DNA of 64,000 nt from contig JAZQKZ010000070.1 in assembly GCA_045542415.1 (NCBI GenBank), forward strand, positions 62,001-126,000. The letters are read 5' to 3'. Shown here piece after piece: positions 17,725 through 26,037 of this stretch (its first letter is position 1; every line of letters starts with the position of its first letter). The translations under genes were made by a program, and so were the position numbers. This DNA comes from UMGS1958 sp045542415 (lineage in GTDB: Bacteria > Bacillota > Clostridia > UBA1381). The notes beneath the pieces were generated by a model that was not told where the DNA came from, did no database searches, and saw nothing but the letters and a program-made list of their open reading frames with translations.

Positions 17725-19116
17725 ATGAATAAAAGGTTTATCAGCATTTCTATTGCTGTAGTTACGCTTATTATAATTTTCGAGGCCGCACTTCTGCTCC
17801 ACCGCTGTTCATCGGACAAGCAGCCCGGCTCTGCTTCATCAGCAAATGCCGTAACACATTCCGATACAGTTGTTACAATAAATGATGTACAGCTTCCGTC
17901 ATACAGCTACCGTTCGGTAGTTTGTATTGCAGCAGAGGATTTACACAATTTCGGCTTTGAAGCAATTACAACGGGCTCGTCCTTTTCATTGAGCTATAAT
18001 CCCTACAACCAGACCACTCCCCCGGACGGAATTTTACACGAATACTCTGACATTCCGGACGATTCGGTTGCCGAGGTATATAAAGACGGGATTTTACTTA
18101 ACGGAAAATCACTGCAATGTTATATTACATACGGTTATCACCTCATTCCGGCATATAGCCTAAAGTCGCTCTTTTCAATAACCGAGGAAAACGGCAGTAT
18201 TCATTTTTCAACCGCCGACACAACGACTCTTAACAATGTAAGGACTGTATCCAAAGGTAGCAACACCCTTACCGATTCAGAGTCTGACCCTGAATTTTCG
18301 GAGCGAAAAATCGAAGGAAGCAGCAATGCAAAGAACTACCGTTCACCGTCAAACAATACATCAAGAATTATCGTTCTTGACCCTGGTCACGGAAAATCCT
18401 CATCCCGCATGAGTGACGAAGAAAAAACCACATCCGGATTTGTATATAATGCTTCAAAAAAGCAATGGGGCGAATGGCGGCATTGGAAAAGCGGCAACTC
18501 CTCCACAAGCTGCGAGGGAACCGGATGTACTCAAACCCATACTCCCGGCGGCTCATGCTGGTATGCTATGGGTAACGGCGACCGTAATACAGAACCCGAA
18601 ATAAATCTTAACAATGCACTTGCTGCAAAGAAATATCTTGAAGAAATGGGCTATACCGTACGCATGACAAGAACAAGCAAAGAAGAAAATCCGTCATTCT
18701 CACGCCGTTTAAGCTATTGCTATCCAAATAACGATAACACACAGCAAGCCGATGCACTTCTATATATGTGCATTCATTCAAACGCCGGCGGCGGCAGGGG
18801 CAGCGCATATATTGCAGCAGAGGGGCAATATGACCAGAAGGGCATTCGTGCCTCGTACATAAATGACTGCAACACACTCGGAGCAATCACAAACGAAAAA
18901 ATAACCAAATCAACAAGCCTGAAGAAATCAGGCAGCGGAGTAATCAACAATCTCGGAGCATTGATTGCGTTTTGTAAATCCCCCGTCACCTGCGGCTACC
19001 TCGAAATAGGTTTTTACGATAATTCAGAGGATTTAAAAATCTTACAAAATGAATCTGATGCGATCGGAAAAGCTATTGCCGAGGGCATTGACGAATTTGT
19101 TAACGGAAGTTATTAA
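17725..19116 (+). CDS. Membrane-anchored N-acetylmuramoyl-L-alanine amidase (Amidase_3) with a large insertion
   Basis: Zinc amidase that cuts peptide stems from peptidoglycan; 463 residues. An N-terminal anchor (residues 6-27) is followed by a CuAO-N-like module (~45-165) and a low-complexity linker. The catalytic domain begins at IIVLDPGHGK (His222); the other ligands are Glu292 (PEINL), His351 (CIHSNAG) and the late YLEIGF glutamate. The usual ~15-20 residues between the first His and Glu are replaced by about 70, rich in Trp, Cys and Gly (WGEWRHWKSG, CEGTGC, GGSCWYAMG). The insertion may cap the active site or fold around disulfides. All four catalytic residues are in place, so it is probably active. 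Confidence 0.9.
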   Translation: MNKRFISISIAVVTLIIIFEAALLLHRCSSDKQPGSASSANAVTHSDTVVTINDVQLPSYSYRSVVCIAAEDLHNFGFEAITTGSSFSLSYNPYNQTTPPDGILHEYSDIPDDSVAEVYKDGILLNGKSLQCYITYGYHLIPAYSLKSLFSITEENGSIHFSTADTTTLNNVRTVSKGSNTLTDSESDPEFSERKIEGSSNAKNYRSPSNNTSRIIVLDPGHGKSSSRMSDEEKTTSGFVYNASKKQWGEWRHWKSGNSSTSCEGTGCTQTHTPGGSCWYAMGNGDRNTEPEINLNNALAAKKYLEEMGYTVRMTRTSKEENPSFSRRLSYCYPNNDNTQQADALLYMCIHSNAGGGRGSAYIAAEGQYDQKGIRASYINDCNTLGAITNEKITKSTSLKKSGSGVINNLGALIAFCKSPVTCGYLEIGFYDNSEDLKILQNESDAIGKAIAEGIDEFVNGSY

Positions 19117-19125
19117 ACACCACCG

Positions 19126-19160
19126 GAACATTGAAAATATAATTTCAATGTTCTTTTTTT
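19126..19160 (+). terminator. Terminator after the amidase gene
   Basis: GAACATTGAAA / TTTCAATGTTC followed by TTTTTTT. It separates the amidase from eno, which then must have its own promoter or be fed by read-through; I could not identify a clear eno promoter. Confidence 0.85.
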
Positions 19161-19210
19161 GCATAAATTGTGTCAAGCTTACAAACACTACCAACAAAGG
19201 AGGTTATGAC

Positions 19211-20479
19211 ATGACACAATATTTAGAAATCACAGACATATACGCCAGAGAAGTAATGGATTCAAGAGGAAATCCGACTATTGAAGCAGAGGTTACCACT
19301 CCGGTGGGTATCGGCCACGCAATTGTACCGTCAGGAGCATCAACCGGTGCTTTTGAAGCCGTAGAGCTTCGTGACAATGATTCTAACCGTTACGGTGGTA
19401 AGGGTGTAAAAAAAGCTGTAGAAAATGTAAATACAGTAATAGCAGATGCACTCATTGGTATGAATGTACTTGACCAGCGAGCAATTGACCGTAAGCTTTG
19501 CCGCATTGACGGAAGCGAAACAAAAGAAAAGCTCGGTGCCAACGCACTTCTTGCTGTATCCCTTGCATGTGCTTCAGCCGCCGCTGACAGTCTTAGTATT
19601 CCGCTTTACAGATATATAGGCGGCTTCAATGCACACAGACTGCCTGTTCCGATGATGAATATCTTAAACGGCGGTGCTCATGCAAATAATAATGTAGATA
19701 TTCAGGAATTTATGATTATGCCTGTTGGTGCAAAATCATTCCGACAGGGTTTGCGATGGTGCAGTGAGGTTTATTCTGCCTTGAAGCAAATTCTTTCAGA
19801 TTCCGGCAACACAACCGCAGTTGGTGATGAGGGTGGCTTTGCACCCAATTTATCGGCTGACGAGAAGGCTCTCGACCTTCTTGTAACAGCTATTGAAAAA
19901 GCCGGTTTTTCTGCCGGAGACGAATTCGTTATAGCCATAGATGCCGCCGCAAGCGAATGGGTTGAGGGCGACAAATATCGTCTTCCTAAATCAGGTATAG
20001 AAAAAAACTCATCAGAGCTTATTGAGTATTGGTGTACGCTATGTGAAAAATACCCCATCTTTTCAATAGAAGATGCATTAGGCGAAAACGACTGGAACGG
20101 TTGGCAGGAATTAACCAAAAGACTTGGTGACAAAGTACAGCTCGTCGGCGACGACCTTTTTGTAACGAACCCCGCTCGTCTCGGAAAGGGTATCAATATC
20201 AACGCAGGAAATTCCATTCTTGTAAAGGTTAATCAGATAGGAACACTGACCGAAGCTATTGATGCCGTTGAGCTTGCTCACAAAAACGGCTACAGTGCCG
20301 TTATTTCACACCGAAGTGGCGAAACCGAGGACACAACCATTGCCGATATCGCAGTAGCACTTAATACAGGTCAGATTAAATCCGGTGCCCCCTCCAGATC
20401 TGAACGAGTAGCTAAGTACAATCGACTTTTACGAATTGAAGATGCATTGGGTTGTAATTCAAAATACGGAATCAAATAA
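19211..20479 (+). CDS. eno: Enolase
   Basis: Glycolytic enzyme turning 2-phosphoglycerate into phosphoenolpyruvate; 422 residues from the ATG at 19211, which has an AAAGGAGG site. The upstream in-frame extension crosses the previous gene's terminator and is not real. Landmarks: AREVMDSRGNPTIEAEV at the N-terminus, PSGASTGAFEAVELRD (mobile loop), HANNNVDIQEFMIMP, GDEGGFAPN, the Mg-binding Asp in FVIAIDAAASE, SIEDALGENDW, GDDLFVTN and SHRSGETEDTTIADIAVA. It stands alone; other glycolytic genes are not in the window. Confidence 0.98.
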   Translation: MTQYLEITDIYAREVMDSRGNPTIEAEVTTPVGIGHAIVPSGASTGAFEAVELRDNDSNRYGGKGVKKAVENVNTVIADALIGMNVLDQRAIDRKLCRIDGSETKEKLGANALLAVSLACASAAADSLSIPLYRYIGGFNAHRLPVPMMNILNGGAHANNNVDIQEFMIMPVGAKSFRQGLRWCSEVYSALKQILSDSGNTTAVGDEGGFAPNLSADEKALDLLVTAIEKAGFSAGDEFVIAIDAAASEWVEGDKYRLPKSGIEKNSSELIEYWCTLCEKYPIFSIEDALGENDWNGWQELTKRLGDKVQLVGDDLFVTNPARLGKGININAGNSILVKVNQIGTLTEAIDAVELAHKNGYSAVISHRSGETEDTTIADIAVALNTGQIKSGAPSRSERVAKYNRLLRIEDALGCNSKYGIK

Positions 20480-20483
20480 TCAA

Positions 20484-20524
20484 AAGAATCACCCTCAAAG
20501 ATTACTCTTTGAGGGTGATTCTTT
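20484..20524. terminator. Bidirectional terminator between eno and the carboxypeptidase gene
   Basis: Inverted repeat AAAGAATCACCCTCAAAG / CTTTGAGGGTGATTCTTT. It lies between convergent genes and overlaps the last bases of the minus-strand gene. Confidence 0.88.
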
Positions 20525-21647
20525 ATCCGAATATCATTTCAAGAAAGCTGTTCATTATTTCAAATATGCCCTGTTTTTCTACATCTTCCCCACAAATCAG
20601 TTCTACCTCTCCCACCTCCGATTCACCTCTTACAAACCGCATTGTACCGACTCTGTCTCCTATATGAATTGGTGCCTTAAGGTTTTCGTCTAATATGATT
20701 TGCTTTTCACATTCTCCATTTTCACTCTTTGTTACCAATTCCTTAAAATCTGTTGCTGATATCACCTTAAAATCTTCTGTCTTACCTTTTTCCACACCTG
20801 CACGAAGTATTTCTTCCCCCTCGCTTGTGTGTATCTTTACACCATAATTTGCAAATCCGTAATCAAGCAACGCTTTAGCACTTTCAAATCTCTTTGCAGA
20901 GGTAGGCGCACCAAGAACCACTGCTATAAGCTGCATATTATCACGTTTTGCAGATGCACTCAGACAGCATAACGCCTTAGAGGTCGAGCCTGTTTTCAAG
21001 CCATTTGCACCTTTATAAAATCTTATCAGTTTATTGGTATTTGCAAGCTCGAACTTACCGTCACGAAGCGAATCTGTCCATATTGAAGTATAATCCGTAA
21101 TTTTCTCATGCTTAAGCAGTTCTCTGGACATAATCGCCACATCTTTTGCAGATGAATAATGATTATCCTCATCCAATCCGTTGGTGTTCATAAAATGAGT
21201 GTTATCCATCCCCAACTCTTGCGCACGCTTATTCATCATATCTACAAAAGCCGATTCACTACCTGCAATATGCTCTGCCATTGCGACGCATCCGTCATTT
21301 GCCGATGCAACCGCTATTCCCTTAAGCATGTCATTTACACTAAGTTCTTCTCCTGCTTCAAGAAACATTGTTGAACCGCCGTAGCTCATTGCATTTTCAC
21401 TCACCTGAATCATTGTATCAAATGTAAGTGTTCCCGCCTCAATCTGTTCCATAATCAATAGCATTGTCATAATTTTTGTTACGCTTGCTATCGGCAGCTG
21501 CTCATCTGCATTATCCTCATATAGAATCTCTCCACTGTCAGCTTCCATTAACAGACACGATTTTGCATCAGTTGCAATATCTGCATAAACAACTGCCGAA
21601 TTACACAGCATCAATAACATTATAAGTATTGATATAATTTTCTTCAT
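20523..21647 (-). CDS. D-alanyl-D-alanine carboxypeptidase (PBP5/DacF type)
   Basis: Low-molecular-weight penicillin-binding protein that trims the terminal D-Ala of peptidoglycan stems; 374 residues with signal peptide MKKIISILIMLLMLCNSAVVYA. The serine-hydrolase motifs are SVTK (in PIASVTKIMT), SAN (in VASANDG) and KTG (GLKTGSTSKA). A PBP5-type beta-rich C-terminal domain follows and ends in a short amphipathic helix (FEIMNSFLEMIF) likely to lie on the membrane. Start taken at 21647, where AGGAGG is 9 bp upstream; a longer reading exists but lacks a site. Confidence 0.95.
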   Translation of the reverse strand: MKKIISILIMLLMLCNSAVVYADIATDAKSCLLMEADSGEILYEDNADEQLPIASVTKIMTMLLIMEQIEAGTLTFDTMIQVSENAMSYGGSTMFLEAGEELSVNDMLKGIAVASANDGCVAMAEHIAGSESAFVDMMNKRAQELGMDNTHFMNTNGLDEDNHYSSAKDVAIMSRELLKHEKITDYTSIWTDSLRDGKFELANTNKLIRFYKGANGLKTGSTSKALCCLSASAKRDNMQLIAVVLGAPTSAKRFESAKALLDYGFANYGVKIHTSEGEEILRAGVEKGKTEDFKVISATDFKELVTKSENGECEKQIILDENLKAPIHIGDRVGTMRFVRGESEVGEVELICGEDVEKQGIFEIMNSFLEMIFG

Positions 21648-21717
21648 TTTCCTGAACCTCCTTTTGGTGTTATAAGTATTTACCAATACATACAAAATAA
21701 TTCATGCAATTCGCCGC

Positions 21718-21746
21718 TTGACCGTAAATATGTTTTATAGTATAAT
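21718..21746 (+). promoter_or_regulatory. Promoter of the DHHW protein gene
   Basis: TTGACC (21718-21723), 17 bp, TATAAT (21741-21746), 30 bp before the start codon. Confidence 0.7.
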
Positions 21747-21776
21747 ATTTTTTAGTAAATTATGGAGGAAATGCAT

Positions 21777-23186
21777 ATGAAAAAAATAGCAGTTATACTT
21801 GCTGCAGTTATAGCTTCAGCAGCCCTGCTTGCAGCCGCAGTTACACTTGCTGACTCAACTCCCGGTTCAATAATGCTCTATAGCGACAGACCGGTAATAA
21901 CCATGAATGAAACCGAAATACCGGTAGCTTCAGCACCGATTATTTATAAGAACAACCTCTATGTACCTGTTGATGACATTTTAAAGGCATGCGGGTTCGG
22001 AATGGGGTACGATGCATCCATTCCCGCAATAATTGCCGAAAAAGACGGAGTACGTTCACATATTATTCCGGAAACAAATATTGTATGGATTGGTGAAGAA
22101 CGTGTGGAATTTCCCACTCCCTCACTCATTTACAAAGGTTGTGCGTATATAAGCCTTGAAATGTTTTCAAAAATGTGCAACTACTCTGTATATATGACAG
22201 GTTCGGCGACCGAAATCCCCCTTGACAGAAGAGATTTGCTTGAAGATACATACATTTCGGATTCCTACAGACTTCCTTATTATAATGTTGCCACTTACAG
22301 TGGAATCACCATCGTAAACGGAATCGGAATGGAACGTCTTGTTGTTCCGACACAGCAGGCAATATATTATGCCGGAGTTGTAAATGCAGTTGCAGATGCA
22401 CTGCCAAATGCACGGGTATATAACATTGCAGTACCTACTGCAAGTGAATTCTATGCACCAAAGCAGATTGCAACCGACCAGACCTCCGGAATCCGCACTG
22501 TATATCAGAATCTAAGTGAAAAGGTCACTCCGATTAACGTAGTAAAGCCGTTAATGGAGCATGCTGGCGAAAAGATTTATTTCAACACCGACCATCACTG
22601 GACACAGCGTGGTGCATATTACGCTTACAAGGCATTCGCAGACAACAAGGGCTTTGATATCGACCCACTTGACACATTTATCACTGATAATTATTACAGT
22701 CATGTAGGTTCATTCGCCGCTTTTACAAGTGGTACAGCCGGAGCCTCTATCATGCGTTCAAACCCGGAGTTGCTTGAAAGATTTCTACCCAAGGTTGAGG
22801 TTACGGGTGCGGCATATTCCGATATGTACATGCAAAGATATATTTATTCTTTGCGTGCGGTTGATACCCGTTCAACTACATACTCCGCTTTTATCGGCGG
22901 CGATAATCCGCTTGCCGTATTCCATACAAGTGTAGGCAACGGCAAAAGTCTTGTTATTATAAAAGAATCGTTTGGTACAGCATTCGCCACCTGGGCAATG
23001 AACAATTACGAAAATGTATATGTAATTGACCCCAGACGTTTTAACGGCTTTGGCGGTAATTATGCTCACTTTGATTTAAGAGAATTTTATAATCTGACAC
23101 ACTTTGACGATTTAGTAATTATAAACTATCCCGGTTCTATAAGTTCGTCAGGAATACGTCAGTCAATTTTAAATATGGTACAGTAA
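21777..23186 (+). CDS. Exported DHHW/AlgX-like (SGNH-type) protein
   Basis: A 469-residue exported protein with a signal peptide (MKKIAVILAAVIASAALLAA). Residues ~35-150 form a CuAO-N-like module (NNLYVPVDDILKACGFGMGY; CAYISLEMFSKMC). The rest matches the DHHW family related to AlgX/AlgJ acyltransferase-esterases: AVPTASEFYAPKQ, FNTDHHWTQRGAYYAYKAF with the name motif, and VIIKESFGTAFATWAM carrying the expected serine. Such proteins usually sit beside an MBOAT O-acyltransferase; none is here, so the acyl donor partner, if any, is elsewhere. It may modify a surface polysaccharide. It has its own promoter and terminator. Confidence 0.85.
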   Translation: MKKIAVILAAVIASAALLAAAVTLADSTPGSIMLYSDRPVITMNETEIPVASAPIIYKNNLYVPVDDILKACGFGMGYDASIPAIIAEKDGVRSHIIPETNIVWIGEERVEFPTPSLIYKGCAYISLEMFSKMCNYSVYMTGSATEIPLDRRDLLEDTYISDSYRLPYYNVATYSGITIVNGIGMERLVVPTQQAIYYAGVVNAVADALPNARVYNIAVPTASEFYAPKQIATDQTSGIRTVYQNLSEKVTPINVVKPLMEHAGEKIYFNTDHHWTQRGAYYAYKAFADNKGFDIDPLDTFITDNYYSHVGSFAAFTSGTAGASIMRSNPELLERFLPKVEVTGAAYSDMYMQRYIYSLRAVDTRSTTYSAFIGGDNPLAVFHTSVGNGKSLVIIKESFGTAFATWAMNNYENVYVIDPRRFNGFGGNYAHFDLREFYNLTHFDDLVIINYPGSISSSGIRQSILNMVQ

Positions 23187-23190
23187 TTAT

Positions 23191-23228
23191 AGCCTCGTTG
23201 GGACATTTATCACCCAATGAGGCTTTTT
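23191..23228 (+). terminator. Terminator of the DHHW protein gene
   Basis: AGCCTCGTTGGG / CCCAATGAGGCT with a T5 tail, directly after the stop codon. It isolates the retron promoter downstream. Confidence 0.88.
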
Positions 23229-23243
23229 GTATGTATCTTACTG

Positions 23244-23272
23244 TTGACATCCGACTTTTACAATGCTATAAT
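23244..23272 (+). promoter_or_regulatory. Consensus promoter of the retron
   Basis: Perfect TTGACA (23244-23249), 17-bp spacer, perfect TATAAT (23267-23272). Transcription would start near 23279, just before the structured RNA. This is among the best sigma-A promoters in the window. Confidence 0.9.
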
Positions 23273-23278
23273 TTAATT

Positions 23279-23491
23279 ACAAAAAGAAACCGTATCCCAT
23301 TACGGTTTGAAGAGCTGATAGAATCGCATTTTTCCAAGTGCAGCCGACGGACGAGTCGTCCTGTCTGATAAAATAACCGGGCTCGTGAAAGAGCTTGGTG
23401 GATTTTTTACAACGTATAAGGAATAAACTTCGTTTATCAAAATACGCCTCCAAAAATCGCACAAACCTCTTCAGAAAAGAAGTATCAGCTC
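23279..23491 (+). ncRNA. Retron msr-msd-like RNA
   Basis: A non-coding stretch of about 210 nt before the reverse transcriptase. A small 5' hairpin AAACCGTA/TACGGTTT (23287-23308) leads in. Repeat a1, GAGCTGATA (23312-23320), is exactly complementary to a2, TATCAGCTC (23483-23491). G23321 follows a1 where the branching guanosine is expected. The msr part has three hairpins: 23326-23341, GACGGAC/GTCCTGTC (23346-23365) and ACCGGGCTC/GAGCTTGGT (23376-23399). The msd part is one long hairpin, GTGGATTTTT..CGTAT..ATAAAC / GTTTAT..ATACG..AAAAATC(G)CAC (23398-23462). This layout is that of retrons; the exact msDNA ends are inferred. Confidence 0.82.
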
Positions 23492-23494
23492 ATG

Positions 23495-23531
23495 ATTGCA
23501 GATGAGGGTTACCCTCCTCTGCAATCTTTTT
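23495..23531 (+). terminator. Terminator between retron RNA and reverse transcriptase
   Basis: ATTGCAGA(t)GAGGG / CCCTC(c)TCTGCAAT with a TTTTT tail, 3 bp after a2. It would yield much more short RNA than RT mRNA, giving RNA excess over enzyme. Confidence 0.85.
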
Positions 23532-23545
23532 ACAAGGAGGATGTC

Positions 23546-24454
23546 ATGGATATATTTTATGAGGGATTTATCGACCGAAACGGAATTGTAATAGAAGATA
23601 TTCTAAAGAACAAAAATGCTAACTACAATATTTTTACTATTCCGAAATCAAACGGCAAGAAAAGAATCATTTCAGAACCCAGATCTGAACTAAAACAGGT
23701 CCAAAAGATTTTGAATGAGGATATTTTATATCCCAAACGCTATCTGATTCATCCGTGTGCATATGCATATGTTCCCGGCAAAAGCATCAAAGATTGTATA
23801 TCAAAGCATACACAAAAGGACGTTGTTGTTAAAATTGATATAAAAGATTTCTTTTCATCCATAACCGAGAAACTTGTTATGGATGCTATGCTATATACAT
23901 TCCGTATGGAGCCGGACACCGCAAAAACTATTACTGAAATATGTACATTGAACGGTTCATTACCACAGGGAGCTGTCACCTCTCCTATTCTTTCAAACTA
24001 TGTATGCCGTATTCTCGACAGACGGTTATACGGTTACTGCTCCAGGCACAATATAGATTATACCCGTTATGCTGATGATCTTATTTTCTCCGGCAACTTT
24101 GATACAGACAAACTGATAAAATACGTTTCATGGGCTTTAAAAGATTACTACGGATTTAAAATAAATTATGACAAGCTTCGTATAATGCGTAAGCATCAGC
24201 GACAGGTTGTTCTAGGCGTTCTTGTAAATCAGAACTGCCGTCTTACAAAGAAAAAACGCAGTGAACTCAGGCAAACACTGTATTTCATAAAAAAATTCGG
24301 ATATGACAGTTATTTTTCATACACAGGAAAAACACTTCAACAGTTAAGAGGATATATAAACTACGCTATTGATATCAACAGAGAACCTGATCTCCTGCGG
24401 CTTTGGGATTTGCTTTGTCAAGAATCGGATACAATAAAAGGACAGTTCTTTTGA
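23546..24454 (+). CDS. Retron-type reverse transcriptase, no fused or adjacent effector
   Basis: A 302-residue RT, similar in length to minimal retron RTs. Seen: IPKSNGKKRIISEP and LKQVQKIL (RT1/2), the retron-like stretch GKSIKDCISKHTQK, DIKDFF (first catalytic Asp98), SLPQGAVTSPILSNYV (RT4), YADD at 175-178, KINYDKLRI and RQVVLGVLVN, where retrons usually have VTG. The NAxxH element of retrons is CISKH here, keeping the His. No maturase, HTH, protease, nuclease or membrane domain is attached. The ATG at 23546 follows AAGGAGG. Upstream is the structured RNA; downstream is convergent rhaB. Retrons normally carry a toxin or effector, and none is beside it. DGR and group II intron RTs fit less well. 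Confidence 0.9.
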   Translation: MDIFYEGFIDRNGIVIEDILKNKNANYNIFTIPKSNGKKRIISEPRSELKQVQKILNEDILYPKRYLIHPCAYAYVPGKSIKDCISKHTQKDVVVKIDIKDFFSSITEKLVMDAMLYTFRMEPDTAKTITEICTLNGSLPQGAVTSPILSNYVCRILDRRLYGYCSRHNIDYTRYADDLIFSGNFDTDKLIKYVSWALKDYYGFKINYDKLRIMRKHQRQVVLGVLVNQNCRLTKKKRSELRQTLYFIKKFGYDSYFSYTGKTLQQLRGYINYAIDINREPDLLRLWDLLCQESDTIKGQFF

Positions 24455-24464
24455 ACTGTCCTTT
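24437..24464. terminator. Bidirectional terminator between RT and rhaB
   Basis: Perfect inverted repeat AAAGGACAGTTC tttt GAACTGTCCTTT between the convergent genes; its 5' arm overlaps the end of the RT gene. Confidence 0.85.
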
Positions 24465-24478
24465 CGTTATATAATCAA

Positions 24479-25963
24479 TTATTTCGCAATGATTTCCTTC
24501 CACTTCTCATATGCTGCATCCCACGTTTCGCTGTCCTGCGGAGTATATTCAGCAATGTCAAAGCTGTTTCTTACTACCTTTCTTCCCTCGTTAATATCCT
24601 TGATAGCACCCATAGCCATAGCCTGTACTACGATATTACCGATTGATGTAGCTTCTACCGGTCCTGCATTAACCACTCTCTTTGTAGCATTTGCTGTGAA
24701 CTGACAAATCATCTTATCCTTGATGCCGCCGCCTACAATGTTTACTACATTATACTTGTTTCCTGTTACATCCTCCATGCCCTCAACAGTCTGACGGTAC
24801 TTGAATGCAAGTGACTCTGCAATACAGCGTATAACCTCGCCCTTTGTCTGCGGCACTTTCTGACCGGTTCTTTCACAGTATGCCTTGATGCGTCTCGGCA
24901 TATTACCCGGGGTCTGGAACTCGTGATAGTCCGGGTCAATCAAGCTCGCAAACGGCTCTGCTGCCTTTGCCTGCTGTTCAAGCTCATCAAATGATAAAAG
25001 CTCGCCCTCTCTGTCCCACTGTCTTCTTGACTCCTGAATCAACCATAAGCCCATGATATTCTTTAAGAAACGGATTGTCTTGTCTGCTCCGCCCTCGTTT
25101 GTGAAGTTATATTTTAAAGCCTCATCTGTAATCTGCGGCTTGTCAAGCTCTACGCCCATAAGCGACCATGTACCTGAGCTTATGTAAATGAAGTCTTTTT
25201 TATCTACTACAGGCACCGATACAACAGCCGAGCCTGTATCGTGTGATGCTACTGCCACAACCGGAATCTCAGCAATACCTAATTCCTCAGCTAATTCCGG
25301 TTTGATTGTTCCTACAATTTCACCCGGATGGATTACCTCTGTTAAAATATCCGTCGGAATATCGAACTTTTTCAAAAGGTCATATGACCACTCATACTTC
25401 TCACTGTTATAAAACTGTGTTGTTGATGCATTTGTATATTCAGTCTTTTTTACACCTGTTAAGAAGAAATTAAATAAATCAGGCATCATAAGTAAAGTCT
25501 TTGCGTTTTCAAGAGTCACATCCTTTGAAAGCTTTGCTGACAATAACTGATACAGCGTATTAAACCAGTTAAATGCAATACCTGTTTCCTTGAAAATTTC
25601 TTCTTTAGGAACCACCTTAAATGCCTCGTCATACATGCCGTCTGTTCTTGTATCACGATAGTGATACGGATTTCCCAAAAGCTTATCATCCTTATCAAGT
25701 AAACCATAGTCAACTGCCCATGTGTCGATACCGATACAGTCAATATCTCTGTCACCTGAATTTGCACACTTTAAAATTCCCTGTTTGATCTCAAAAAATA
25801 ATCTTAACACGTCCCAGTGAAGATTGCCGTTGATATTAACGGGATCGTTTGAGAAACGATGCTTTTCCTCTAACGTCATCTTCTCTCCGTCAAAAGTCGC
25901 AAGCATTGCTCTTCCTGATGATGCACCAAAATCGAATGCTAAAAACTTATAAGTTTTACCCAT
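24479..25963 (-). CDS. rhaB: Rhamnulokinase
   Basis: FGGY-family sugar kinase that phosphorylates L-rhamnulose at C1; 494 residues. AFDFGASSGRAMLATFDG is the N-terminal phosphate-1 loop; LHWDVLRLF, CIGIDTWAVDYGLLD and the downstream ASHDTGSAV with SSGTWSLMGVE are rhamnulokinase hallmarks; VVGGGIKDKMICQFTANAT-like glycine motif and GNIVVQAMAMG close the C-terminal domain. It is monocistronic here, away from rhaA and rhaD. It fits use of rhamnose freed from rhamnogalacturonan by the PL11 enzymes in the same window. Confidence 0.96.
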   Translation of the reverse strand: MGKTYKFLAFDFGASSGRAMLATFDGEKMTLEEKHRFSNDPVNINGNLHWDVLRLFFEIKQGILKCANSGDRDIDCIGIDTWAVDYGLLDKDDKLLGNPYHYRDTRTDGMYDEAFKVVPKEEIFKETGIAFNWFNTLYQLLSAKLSKDVTLENAKTLLMMPDLFNFFLTGVKKTEYTNASTTQFYNSEKYEWSYDLLKKFDIPTDILTEVIHPGEIVGTIKPELAEELGIAEIPVVAVASHDTGSAVVSVPVVDKKDFIYISSGTWSLMGVELDKPQITDEALKYNFTNEGGADKTIRFLKNIMGLWLIQESRRQWDREGELLSFDELEQQAKAAEPFASLIDPDYHEFQTPGNMPRRIKAYCERTGQKVPQTKGEVIRCIAESLAFKYRQTVEGMEDVTGNKYNVVNIVGGGIKDKMICQFTANATKRVVNAGPVEATSIGNIVVQAMAMGAIKDINEGRKVVRNSFDIAEYTPQDSETWDAAYEKWKEIIAK

Positions 25964-26000
25964 AGTAATAACCTCTTTCCACTAAAATGTTGTTAATTTT

Positions 26001-26029
26001 ATTATACTCTAAATTGCAATTTTTGTCAA
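26001..26029 (-). promoter_or_regulatory. rhaB promoter
   Basis: Minus strand perfect TTGACA (26024-26029), 17 bp, perfect TATAAT (26001-26006). Such strength with no operator visible suggests either high constitutive expression or control by a repressor whose site I cannot name. Confidence 0.85.
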
Positions 26030-26037
26030 TATATACT

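Noticed and set aside
23546..24454. Diversity-generating retroelement or group II intron RT
   Set aside because: There is no nearby template/variable repeat pair, no Avd gene, no maturase or domain V-like hairpin, and the RT4 block reads SPILSN as in retrons. The matched a1/a2 repeats and msd-like hairpin favour a retron.
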